Positions 18,769 through 25,849 of a stretch of DNA of 46,354 nt are shown here, piece by piece. Positions within the stretch are counted from its first letter, which is position 1. Every line of letters begins with the position of its first letter. Source of the DNA: UBA7374 sp965660635 (GTDB taxonomy: Bacteria > Verrucomicrobiota > Verrucomicrobiia > Opitutales > Coraliomargaritaceae). The stretch is taken from NCBI GenBank assembly GCA_965660635.1, contig CBFIAS010000012.1:1-46354 (forward strand), written 5' to 3'. Under the pieces are notes generated by a model. It was not told the origin of the DNA. It did no database searches and saw only the letters and a list, made by a program, of their open reading frames with translations. The translations under genes were made by a program, and so were the position numbers.

Positions 18769-18797
18769 TTGACTTAATTACCATATTTGGTAATTAA
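18769..18797 (+). promoter_or_regulatory. higBA promoter with palindromic operator
   Basis: TTAATTACCA-TATT-TGGTAATTAA is a perfect 10-base inverted repeat (18774-18797). It overlaps a TTGACT -35 box (18769-18774) and a TAATTA -10-like box (18791-18796). The toxin ATG is at 18803, so the transcript is probably leaderless or very short-leadered. The palindrome is a natural site for autorepression by the HigA-type antitoxin. Confidence 0.65.
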
Positions 18798-18802
18798 CTT
18801 GA

Positions 18803-19105
18803 ATGATAACGAGCTTTAAGTGCAAAAGAACCGAACAAATCTTCGATGGCAAAACTCCAAAAAGATTCCCAGCAACACTTGTTCGCCGTGCCATTGTAAA
18901 GCTTGATCAACTCAACTCTGCAACCATACTAGAAGACCTGCGCATACCATTGAGCAACCGCCTCGAAGCCCTTTCTGGAGATCGTCGGGGGCAACACAGC
19001 ATCCGGATAAATGACCAATTCCGGATCTGCTTTAATTGGGACGGCGGCAATGCAACCAACGTAGAAATCATCCACTTGTTAGTTGAACCCGCGGACTACC
19101 ATTAA
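18803..19105 (+). CDS. higB: HigB-type (RelE/ParE superfamily) toxin
   Basis: A 100-residue toxin. MITSFKCKRTEQIFDGKT, ARRKL-type helix (VRRAIVKLDQL), then LEALSGDRRGQHSIRINDQFRICF match HigB mRNA-interferases that cut mRNA at the ribosome. NRLEALSGDR and R-I-N-x-Q-x-R-I-C-F hold the basic residues expected at the active face. The antitoxin gene follows after two bases. Both genes lie between the two tRNA-Pro-derived repeats, and their base composition is AT-richer than flanking genes. Confidence 0.9.
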   Translation: MITSFKCKRTEQIFDGKTPKRFPATLVRRAIVKLDQLNSATILEDLRIPLSNRLEALSGDRRGQHSIRINDQFRICFNWDGGNATNVEIIHLLVEPADYH

Positions 19106-19107
19106 TC

Positions 19108-19398
19108 ATGAATGAACAAAAAACAGTTAACAGCTTCGCCGAAACACTCACCGAAGTGCTGGAAGAGTTGCCGCAAACACAAAAGGACGTCGCCAGGGCA
19201 ACCGGTATCCCTGAACCGCATCTGTCGGGCATGAAGAAAGGCACTCGCCGCATTACCCCGGAATACGATCTGCGACTGAGCCGCTACTTCGGAACCAGCG
19301 ACGGATTCTGGCTGCGCCTGCAGATCTCATCTGATCTACGCGCCACCAAACAAAAAAGCGGCGCGAAGATTCTAAGAGAAGTGCAACCAGCCGCGTAA
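19108..19398 (+). CDS. higA: HigA-type (XRE) antitoxin
   Basis: A 96-residue helix-turn-helix protein. QKDVARATGIPEPHLSGMKK is the XRE recognition region, followed by TPEYDLRLSRYFGTSDGFWL, the standard HigA segment. The order toxin then antitoxin is typical of hig operons. The protein should neutralise HigB and bind the palindrome upstream of higB. The C-terminal AKQKSGAKILREVQPAA-like tail is variable. It lies 58 bases before the second tRNA repeat. Confidence 0.9.
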   Translation: MNEQKTVNSFAETLTEVLEELPQTQKDVARATGIPEPHLSGMKKGTRRITPEYDLRLSRYFGTSDGFWLRLQISSDLRATKQKSGAKILREVQPAA

Positions 19399-19456
19399 AC
19401 GTTCCCCAGTGATACCAGAATCCCCAAAAACCGCTATTCTATCACGCTTTACCCTC

Positions 19457-19503
19457 CGCTGGGGGTGAAGGGGTCGAAGGTTCAAATCCTGTCGGCCCGG
19501 CCA
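19457..19503 (+). repeat. Right direct repeat: truncated 3' half of tRNA-Pro, attR-like
   Basis: Starts CGCTGGGGGTGAAGGGG and ends CCCGGCCA. It is 45/47 identical to 18623-18669. It lacks the acceptor 5' strand and D-arm, so it is not a functional tRNA. It is the partner repeat bounding higBA. Confidence 0.8.
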
Positions 19504-19593
19504 TTTAACCATCCGTGACGGATAGTGCCATTTCGAGCATATCACACTGGGCGGATCACTGTGCCGCATGAGTTCCTGAGCCAGTCTTTGTGA

Positions 19594-19881
19594 AATGCCT
19601 TTGCGCAATTTAGTGGCGACACTACGGCGATCCGGCAGTGGATCAAGGCCTGGAGGATCGAGGCCATCCATATTGATCCGGGCTGTCCATGGCAGATCGG
19701 CTATGCGGAAAGCTTCAAAGACAAGTTCCGCAGGGAGTGCCTGAACCGTGAGCTCATCCATAGGCTCAGCGAATCCCGTATGATCTTCGCCGATTATAGA
19801 CATCTGCATGATTATGAAAGGCCACATCGCTCGCTGGGCTTGCTCACTCCAAAGAGATATGCGAAACAATTAACCTGCTAA
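19594..19881 (+). pseudogene. IS3-family transposase (orfB) C-terminal fragment
   Basis: This frame reads IHIDPGCPWQIGYAESFKDK, then FRRECLNRELIHRLSESRM and YERPHRSLGLLTPKRYAKQ before a TAA at 19879. This is the end of the IS3-type DDE integrase core: the glutamate of the DDE triad is in YAESF, and ERPHRSLG is the C-terminal hallmark. About 95 residues remain of roughly 280. The N-terminal part, including both catalytic aspartates, and orfA are gone. There are no recognisable terminal inverted repeats, so it is an inert scar next to the tRNA-derived island. Confidence 0.85.
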
Positions 19882-20353
19882 CCTGGCTCCGGCCGGGCTA
19901 CGCCCTCCCTCCGCCAGAGAGGCGAACAACCGCAACCAAAACCACAAGTAAATACCAAGAACAAACCGCTTGGAAACCTATCACAATAAGTGGGCCAAAA
20001 AGGTGGGCTCAGGCAATTGAAGACTGGAAGTATTGGATTGGAAGAGGTCACGCTTTCTAAATCATGTCTCTTTCTGAAATAAAAAAGCTTCAGCAGCGTC
20101 TTCAGGAAATTGAAACAGAACGCCTTCCTCTTCTTCGGAAGCTTACATCCAAGAGATCAAAAGCTATCGTATTGCTGCGATGCGCTCTGCGCTGAAGTAG
20201 CTTTTGCAGCATGCCAGCTGCGGGGAACGTGCTTGATCTAAAGGGACACGTTTATTTTCTTACTGAATGGGATTATTCTTACAGGGCAGTAAGAATTTAC
20301 ATCTCAAATAAGAAATTGACTTTCTTACTCAAATACACATTTCTCACTAATCA
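19882..20353. other. Intergenic accessory stretch
   Basis: About 470 bases between the IS3 remnant and the AbiEi-like gene. It holds one small plausible reading frame (20064-20195) and the repeated TTCTTACT/AGTAAGAA words upstream of the AbiEi-like gene. The rest shows no coding signal. AT content rises toward the 3' end. Confidence 0.6.
20064..20195 (+). CDS. Small 43-residue protein or gene fragment, unknown
   Basis: ATG-started frame MSLSEIKKLQQRLQEIETER followed by LPLLRKLTSKRS, which would form an amphipathic coiled-coil helix. It resembles the first helix of larger accessory-region helicase or nuclease proteins, and then runs into unrelated residues and a stop, so it may be the decayed 5' end of a larger gene. 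No Shine-Dalgarno is visible. No function is proposed. Confidence 0.25.
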   Translation: MSLSEIKKLQQRLQEIETERLPLLRKLTSKRSKAIVLLRCALR

Positions 20354-20357
20354 GTGA
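20257..20357 (+). promoter_or_regulatory. Inverted-repeat cluster upstream of the AbiEi-like gene
   Basis: TTCTTACTG (20257-20265) faces CAGTAAGAA (20287-20295) as a perfect nine-base inverted repeat. A further TTTCTTACT lies at 20321-20329. TCACT-AATC-AGTGA (20344-20357) contains the GTG start codon. Known AbiEi antitoxins bind inverted repeats in their own promoter, so these are candidate operators. A TTGACT at 20316-20321 may be the -35 box; no good -10 was found. Confidence 0.5.
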
Positions 20358-21424
20358 AAAAACAAGAATCCAGTAAGAAATCTAACATTCGCACGGAACA
20401 GGAATTAATCTACTACTTCCGAGAACTACTCAAGGAAGACCCGGACCTGCAATGGAAGAACTTTCATGAATACAGCGATCATGATTATGGTGATGGTCAA
20501 GTATGCCTGGAACTGGACGGCAGGGGCTTAAAGTATGAAGTTGAATTCAAGCTAAAGCCCAGCATCCCCAATCTAGATGAACTCTGCACACAAAACGAGC
20601 ATGCCCAAACGCTACTCGTGGCTCCAAGTCTCACAAACAGAGTGCTTCAGTTCTGCAAAGAACGGAAACTCTCCTGTATCGACCTTAATGGTCGCGCATG
20701 GCTCAGAGCAGATGGACTACTCGTTGACCGACAAGCCTCGTCAGGAAGGTCCTTTAACTATCAACTCGAACCACGCAACGTCTTTGAGGGCAAGAGTGGA
20801 CGTGTCGTTCGCTCATTGCTTTCCGAAAAAGATCGGGTGTGGACGCAGGCGGAACTCGTCAAGCGCAGCCGCGCAAGCTCCGGTATGGTTTCACGGCTCG
20901 TCCAGCATTTCGTCTCACAATCCTATCTGGAGAAGTTGAGTGCACGGGAATACCTCCTCAATGATTTTGATGGCTTGCTTGAAGAGTGGCATGCCTCGGA
21001 TGATTTCCAGAAACGGTGCACCACGTCATATTACGCAGGGCCAATTAGTGGAATAGAACAAATTGCGCACGATTTGCATCACTGGGCACAAAATGAATCT
21101 GTTGAAATCGCATTTACCCAGTGGTTTGCCGCATATCAGCGGCATCCATATACTGATCCCGGTATTTGCTCCGCATACCTGGACCGCCTGCCGGATGCTG
21201 CAACGCTCGAATCATTCGGCCTTAGATCAGTCGCGGAAGGCGGTAAAGTTTGGCTGCACGTGCCCGAAGACGAAGGTGTTTTCCTAGAAACACAATCCAG
21301 CAATAAACATCCATTAAAGCTGGTTTCAGATGCACAGATATATGTTGATCTAAAACATGCTGGATTGCGCGGCCCCGACGCAGCGCGCGCATTAAGGGAA
21401 TGGGAAGGATTCTGCCGGAAATGA
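20354..21424 (+). CDS. AbiEi-like type IV antitoxin / transcriptional regulator
   Basis: A 356-residue protein. The first part (about 45-135) contains YEVEFKLKP followed by TLLVAPSLTNRVLQFCKERK and LSCIDLNGRAWL, a restriction-endonuclease-like (E-x-K) fold found in AbiEi-related regulators. Residues 145-205 form a winged helix-turn-helix (RVVRSLLSEKDRVWTQAELV, then SSGMVSRLVQHFVSQSYLEK). The C-terminal half resembles AbiEi antitoxins. The GTG start lies in a palindrome, and the stop overlaps the next ATG (ATGA), so the pair is translationally coupled. AT-richer than core neighbours. It should repress the operon and counter the nucleotidyltransferase. Confidence 0.7.
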   Translation: MKKQESSKKSNIRTEQELIYYFRELLKEDPDLQWKNFHEYSDHDYGDGQVCLELDGRGLKYEVEFKLKPSIPNLDELCTQNEHAQTLLVAPSLTNRVLQFCKERKLSCIDLNGRAWLRADGLLVDRQASSGRSFNYQLEPRNVFEGKSGRVVRSLLSEKDRVWTQAELVKRSRASSGMVSRLVQHFVSQSYLEKLSAREYLLNDFDGLLEEWHASDDFQKRCTTSYYAGPISGIEQIAHDLHHWAQNESVEIAFTQWFAAYQRHPYTDPGICSAYLDRLPDAATLESFGLRSVAEGGKVWLHVPEDEGVFLETQSSNKHPLKLVSDAQIYVDLKHAGLRGPDAARALREWEGFCRK

Positions 21425-22263
21425 AGTATGATACCTATAGTACCTATGACCCAAGGGCGACGTCACAATCCCTGCCAACATTCCTAACGATTTGGCCTGC
21501 ACTAGGGCGACACCATGACGACTTGGTTCTATTGGGTGGGTTAGTGCCGATTTGTATTTGCAAGCACCCGGAAGGAGAAGACTCGCTGCCGAGACCAGCC
21601 ACACTTGATGTGGACCTTGGTATAGCACTCGGCGCATCAGCTGGACAATACGGCACACTTTCATCCGACTTACATGCCCAAGGCTTCAGGGCTACCGGTC
21701 ACAACAAAGCTCGCTACGCGAAACAAGTGAACAGGTTTGAAATGTATATCGATTTTCTGGTTGAAGATGGAACCGCTTCAGAGGGAGTGCGGATGGTAGA
21801 TGACGTTCAGGCCAATGTTGTTCCCGGTGTCGTTCGAGCACTGGAAACTGCCCGGACTATTCAACTATCTGGACGTGACCTGCTCGGAGCAGATCAAAAC
21901 ATCTTGGCTCGCGTTTGTGAAGTAGGACCATGCTTGGCCTTGAAGCTGCGGGCATTTAAATTCCGCCAACAACCAAAAGATGCCTTCGACATTCTTTACA
22001 CGGTAAAGCATCATGATGGCGGACCGGAGGCAGCAGTTGATGCTTTCAAAAAAGAAGTAAGCGAAAATAATCCTGCGTGCCCAGATGCCATTGAGTGTTT
22101 AACGAATGACTTCAAGAACGAAAATTCTTCAGGTGCCGTAAGAGCTGCCCATTTCGTTCTGGGAGAAAACAAGCGTATGGAGAGCAAAGAAACAAGACTT
22201 CGTAGAACGTTAATCCAGCAGGATATGGTCGATATAGCGGCAGCCTTGGTAAGCTCAGTCTAA
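21421..22263 (+). CDS. AbiEii-like nucleotidyltransferase toxin
   Basis: A 280-residue protein with the DNA polymerase beta-type nucleotidyltransferase motifs. LLGG (Gly39-Gly40) and LDVDLGIAL (Asp63, Asp65) are at the active site, and LKLRAFKFRQQPKDAFDI carries the third motif (Lys175, Asp190). AbiEii/MenT-type toxins of this group transfer nucleotides to tRNA acceptor ends or other targets and stop growth upon phage attack. All predicted catalytic residues are present, so it is likely active. It overlaps the AbiEi-like gene by four bases. The start is the ATG at 21421, although the frame is open slightly upstream. Confidence 0.75.
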   Translation: MKYDTYSTYDPRATSQSLPTFLTIWPALGRHHDDLVLLGGLVPICICKHPEGEDSLPRPATLDVDLGIALGASAGQYGTLSSDLHAQGFRATGHNKARYAKQVNRFEMYIDFLVEDGTASEGVRMVDDVQANVVPGVVRALETARTIQLSGRDLLGADQNILARVCEVGPCLALKLRAFKFRQQPKDAFDILYTVKHHDGGPEAAVDAFKKEVSENNPACPDAIECLTNDFKNENSSGAVRAAHFVLGENKRMESKETRLRRTLIQQDMVDIAAALVSSV

Positions 22264-22385
22264 TACCACTTCGAAATACCTGCCGACTGGAAGCGACCAT
22301 CGCCTCAATGGCGTTTTTAGAGGCTCAGGCAACAATCCACACGCTTCGGCAGGCCGTGCCTGGCGACTACAATCAGCATCAGGAT

Positions 22386-22515
<130 letters not shown>

Positions 22516-22520
22516 TTCAA

Positions 22521-22615
22521 AGTTGAAGAGTGTCATTCTTATGACACTGCGAATTTTGAAAGAAAATCCGCTGACTACTCAATATGAATGACTTACATCC
22601 CGACACTCTTCAACT
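22521..22615. repeat. 95-bp unit with 14-bp terminal inverted repeats
   Basis: AGTTGAAGAGTGTC (22521-22534) is perfectly inverted at 22602-22615. A second hairpin AGTGTCAT-TCTT-ATGACACT (22529-22548) shares the GACACT word. It has no coding content. It may be a tiny miniature transposable element or a regulatory RNA fold. Confidence 0.6.
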
Positions 22616-22630
22616 GGTGCAATATGCGGG

Positions 22631-22792
22631 TTAGCAGCCTGTCAGATTTAAGGATTTAAGAGCCTCAGAATCCCGTACAATCATGCGCATGCGCTGCCAC
22701 AAAAACTTGCGCTGAGTTGAGAATGAAGGTGCTTCAGGGTTGTCTTATTGAGAATGATCTGTTGCGACGGGTTAAATCCGACAGACTATTAG
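22631..22792. mobile_element. 162-bp MITE-like unit
   Basis: TTAGCAGCCTGTCAGATTTAA (22631-22651) and the reverse complement of 22772-22792 match at 16 of 21 positions. The unit is non-coding and sits just inside the end of the accessory stretch. It looks like a decayed non-autonomous element; the transposase family is not identified. Confidence 0.45.
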
Positions 22793-22807
22793 TGTCCCCC
22801 GGCAGAA

Positions 22808-23989
22808 CTAGAAGAACAGGATCAGCGCGTTCAGCCAGCGGGTATCGTTCTTGTTGTTACCGGTGCCGGTGTCGTTGTCATAGTCCTTGTTGAAAGAGAA
22901 CTCAAAGCCGAGCAGGTCGGTCACCCGCACCCGCAGGGCGGTCTTCAGCACATAGTTGTACTGGTTGTTGTCTTCGGGGTTCCAGTAGTAGTTGAAGCGG
23001 TGGATCAGCGAGGTGCGCTTGAGGGGCTTCCAGACCAGTTCCTCGAACACACTCAGGGTGCTCTCCCTGCCATTCCGGCTGCTGGCTTTGTTGGACTGGT
23101 AGTCGGCCACGCCCCCGGCTCCGCCGACATTGAACTCAACCTTCTCAAACGGGCGAAAACCGTATCCGATACCCAGCAGGTCGGAAAGGTCGCGGTCGAT
23201 GCCCTTCTTCTGGTCAGCCCGCAGGCTGAGGGCGTTCTGCACGAACCATTTGTTCTTGAACCCATGGCGGTAGAGGAAGCTGGCGTCGTACTTGTCCTGC
23301 GAACGGATCTTCCGCCCGTTGGCCCTCTCGTTTTCCTGGTAGAGGTAGGAGCCGGCCAGACGGTAGAGGCTGGACTTCCCCTTGGGCCGAACCTCGAGCT
23401 TGCCCCGCAGGTAGGTCTGCGTCCAGAGCGAGTCCCCCGTGCTGATGTTCATGCCCATCCGGAAGTTGCCGGACCAGCTGTCAGGAGCGCGCAAGCCCGT
23501 CAAATAATCGAAAAGCCCCAACTCAGCCGGAATTTCAGACACCAGCGGCGATTCAACTTTTTTCGATGGCAAAGGCTTCTTAACGGGGGCCGTCGGAGAT
23601 TTCTCCGGGCTGGCCGCCACAGAGGGAGAGGGCTTTTTAGCCGGAGGCTGCGGAGGCGCCTGCAAAGGCTTTGCTTCAGCCACGGGCCCAGGGGAAGCTT
23701 CCCCTGGCGGAACAGCCTCCATCCGGACCACCCGCGAACGCAACAAGGCAACCTCGCCGAGCAGGCCGGAGCGGATGTGGAGCATCGAATCGGTAGACTG
23801 GGGCAAAACCTCGCCGATCAGGCGCTCGCCGGAATCAATCTCGATCAACTGCAGACCGGTACCCGCATCCGCACCAGCAGCCAGCGGAAGAAACGAGATC
23901 ATCCAGGCGGACAAGCAGGCCAACAGGAATCTTCCGCTGGAAGCGATACGCTTTCCAGCAGCCGAAGTGATCCCGCTTATACAATACAT
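22808..23989 (-). CDS. DUF481 family outer-membrane beta-barrel protein
   Basis: A 393-residue exported protein. After a signal peptide (about 20-40), residues 45-95 form a small beta-rich domain (LIEIDSGERLIGEVLPQS). A Pro/Lys/Ala linker (100-150) follows. Residues 165-393 have alternating strands typical of DUF481 salt-induced outer-membrane barrels (GNFRMGMNISTGDS, YRLAGSYLYQEN, YDASFLYRHGF), ending WLNALILFF, with a terminal aromatic residue as in barrel-assembly signals. The function of the family is unclear; proposed roles are in osmotic or alkaline stress. GGAGG sits one base before the ATG, which is unusually close. Single-gene unit. Confidence 0.8.
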   Translation of the reverse strand: MYCISGITSAAGKRIASSGRFLLACLSAWMISFLPLAAGADAGTGLQLIEIDSGERLIGEVLPQSTDSMLHIRSGLLGEVALLRSRVVRMEAVPPGEASPGPVAEAKPLQAPPQPPAKKPSPSVAASPEKSPTAPVKKPLPSKKVESPLVSEIPAELGLFDYLTGLRAPDSWSGNFRMGMNISTGDSLWTQTYLRGKLEVRPKGKSSLYRLAGSYLYQENERANGRKIRSQDKYDASFLYRHGFKNKWFVQNALSLRADQKKGIDRDLSDLLGIGYGFRPFEKVEFNVGGAGGVADYQSNKASSRNGRESTLSVFEELVWKPLKRTSLIHRFNYYWNPEDNNQYNYVLKTALRVRVTDLLGFEFSFNKDYDNDTGTGNNKNDTRWLNALILFF

Positions 23990-24096
23990 GCCTCCGGTTT
24001 AACCAAATTGCCTGATTTGTGAATCACGAAAACTAAGCAATTGCCAAACTCTCAAGCTTTCAGTGGCATGACAGCTCAATCACTGGAGCAAAGCCC

Positions 24097-24513
24097 ATGT
24101 CCCTGACAAAAGAATTCTCCCTGCTGGGCATCCTCGCCCTCGCCGGCGCGGGCTTCTCCCTCTGCATCGGCTGGGCGGCACCGCCATGGCACGGGCCAGC
24201 ACTGGCCGCCGGTGAAATCCGGGCTGCCGATGCCCGGGGCCTGGACATCCTCTGGCTCGACGCCCGGCCGGCTGCCGCCTACCGCGAAGCACATGTTCCC
24301 GGCGCGCTTTGGCTGGATCCGGAAGACCGGGATGCCGCCCTACTCACCGCCGTGCAGGCATGGCTGGAAAAGCCGCGCCCGGTCGTCGTGTACTGTGCCG
24401 GCCATAGCTGCACAACCAGCAAGGAACTGGCCGAATGGCTGCGCAGCCAGTTGCCCGAAGCAGAAATTCACAGCCTGCAAGGAGGATGGGCGGCATGGCA
24501 CCAACTGGACTAG
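24097..24513 (+). CDS. Membrane-anchored rhodanese-like sulfurtransferase
   Basis: A 138-residue protein with one N-terminal TM helix (about 9-28), so the rhodanese domain (35-138) is probably periplasmic. The domain shows LWLDARPAAAYREAHVPGAL, VVVYCAGHSC (active-site Cys100 with a second Cys105 in the loop) and the closing LQGGWAAW. Such proteins carry persulfide sulfur or act in thiol redox. The stop overlaps the start of the MauE-like gene by 19 bases. It is the first of three translationally linked genes for cysteine-motif envelope proteins. Confidence 0.9.
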   Translation: MSLTKEFSLLGILALAGAGFSLCIGWAAPPWHGPALAAGEIRAADARGLDILWLDARPAAAYREAHVPGALWLDPEDRDAALLTAVQAWLEKPRPVVVYCAGHSCTTSKELAEWLRSQLPEAEIHSLQGGWAAWHQLD

Positions 24514-24974
24514 GCAACGCCAGGGAATTCTGCCTCCTGCTGATGCGGCTGGTACTGGCCGCTGTCTTTGCCGCGGCAGCCCTGCCCAAGATCCAGGCAA
24601 GCGGTGAGTTCGCCGCTGCCGTGCTGAACTACCGGGTGACCGGGCCGGTCTGGTCCGCCTGGATCGCCCTCTTCCTCCCCTGGCTCGAGCTGGCCGCCGC
24701 GTTCGGGCTGTTGACCCCACCCCTGCGGCGGGCATCCGGCCTCGTCCTTGCCGGACTGCTTCTGCTCTTCATGGCCATGCATGCCCAGGCCTGGGCCCGG
24801 GGGCTGGAGATCGCCTGCGGCTGCTTCGGCGCCAGTCCGGAAGAGACGGGCGAACCCACAAACTACGCCTGGCTGCTGGCCAGAAACGCGCTCCTGGCCG
24901 CCGCTTGCTGGTTCATCCTGCAAAAAGATTTTTACGGAACAAGAGGCCGAAGCCAATTGCCTAATGCGCAATGA
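24495..24974 (+). CDS. MauE/DoxX-family redox-associated membrane protein
   Basis: A 159-residue protein with four TM helices (about 12-30, 53-73, 82-100, 127-143). The cysteine motif CGCFG (Cys108, Cys110) is characteristic of MauE-like proteins that supply reducing equivalents for disulfide or maturation chemistry. The chosen ATG at 24495 has AAGGAGG nine bases upstream; an ATG at 24486 is also in frame but sits right against that site. It overlaps the rhodanese gene, and its stop overlaps the DUF1573 start. Confidence 0.85.
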   Translation: MAPTGLGNAREFCLLLMRLVLAAVFAAAALPKIQASGEFAAAVLNYRVTGPVWSAWIALFLPWLELAAAFGLLTPPLRRASGLVLAGLLLLFMAMHAQAWARGLEIACGCFGASPEETGEPTNYAWLLARNALLAAACWFILQKDFYGTRGRSQLPNAQ

Positions 24975-25681
24975 TGAGTTCAACCCGAAGAAAAAAGACT
25001 TTGCAAAATCTCATGCCCTCCCACTCAGCCACTAGACTCATTCTCCTCACATGCCTGCTGCCCATGGCCGCCCAGGCCTCCTTGCTTCTTTGGGATCGCA
25101 CGGAGGCGCGCATTGAGATGAAGCCGGAGCAGAACGAGGCCAGAGCCGCTTATGAGGTAACAAACAAGGGAGAGGACACCTTGCGCATTGCGGAAATCGA
25201 AGCCTCCTGCGGCTGCACCAGCACGATCATCGACCAGCGCATCCTCGCCCCCGGCGAATCAACCCGCATTACCGCCGTCTTCAATAAAGGCAAACGGCGC
25301 GGAAAAACCCACTCCAAGCTGTCCGTCTACCTTGACGGCAATCCACGCCCCGTCGCCACCCTCCACATGATCATCGACATCCCCGAACTGGTCAAGACAC
25401 AGCCCAGCGTCGTCTTTTGGAATGAGCAGGCCAAGCGTTCCCCCCGCACCGTGCGCATCAGCCTCGATGCCCGCTACGTCGATGCCATTTCCGCCATCCG
25501 CTACAACGATGCCACGCTCCGCCTGGAACAACGGAAAATCGACAGCAGGACACCGGTTTACGAAGTGCAAATCGAACCGCTGGACTACAGCAAGCCGTTG
25601 CGCGACACCGTGGAAATCGAGGCCACCGGCCCCGACGGCCTAACCGGCAGGGGACGGATCCATGTCCTTTCCCAGCCTTAG
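24971..25681 (+). CDS. Secreted DUF1573-domain protein
   Basis: A 236-residue exported protein. A signal segment lies at about 20-36 (LILLTCLLPMAAQA). The DUF1573 domain at about 45-140 is an Ig-like beta sandwich with the conserved SCGCTS motif (Cys80, Cys82) and the LAPGESTRITAVFN strand. It may bind metal or form a redox-active vicinal dithiol with the CGC motif of its neighbour. Its first ATG overlaps the stop of the MauE-like gene (ATGATGA). Starts at 24971, 24974 or MPSHSATR are possible. No promoter is visible inside the cluster, so the three genes should be one operon. Confidence 0.85.
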   Translation: MMSSTRRKKTLQNLMPSHSATRLILLTCLLPMAAQASLLLWDRTEARIEMKPEQNEARAAYEVTNKGEDTLRIAEIEASCGCTSTIIDQRILAPGESTRITAVFNKGKRRGKTHSKLSVYLDGNPRPVATLHMIIDIPELVKTQPSVVFWNEQAKRSPRTVRISLDARYVDAISAIRYNDATLRLEQRKIDSRTPVYEVQIEPLDYSKPLRDTVEIEATGPDGLTGRGRIHVLSQP

Positions 25682-25697
25682 GCCGGATATCTCGCAG

Positions 25698-25807
25698 GTT
25701 CAGAAGTGTGGCTGGCAAGACGCGGGCCGGGTTGCCCGAGGGCGCGCACTGAAGTGCGTAACGGAGCGTGTTCCGCGCCCGCAACACAGCCATGGCGCGC
25801 TTGTGGA
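25698..25807 (+). repeat. Dispersed structured repeat, copy B
   Basis: Partner of 22407-22515. It begins GTTCAGAAGTG and ends GCGCTTGTGGA. The hairpin stem CGCAC/GTGCG is kept while its loop differs (TGAA instead of CCAC). Like copy A it lies between convergent genes in plus orientation. Confidence 0.75.
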
Positions 25808-25849
25808 CCTTAGCTTTGGCGAAAACGAAGGCCCGTAGGCTGTTAGCTT

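Noticed and set aside
19457..19503. Second tRNA-Pro gene
   Set aside because: Only the 3' half is present; acceptor 5' strand and D-arm are missing, so it is a repeat, not a gene.
19372..19869. 165-codon minus-strand frame
   Set aside because: Antisense to the IS3 transposase remnant and to the tRNA-like repeat; residues such as WPGRQDLNLRPLHP come from translating tRNA sequence.
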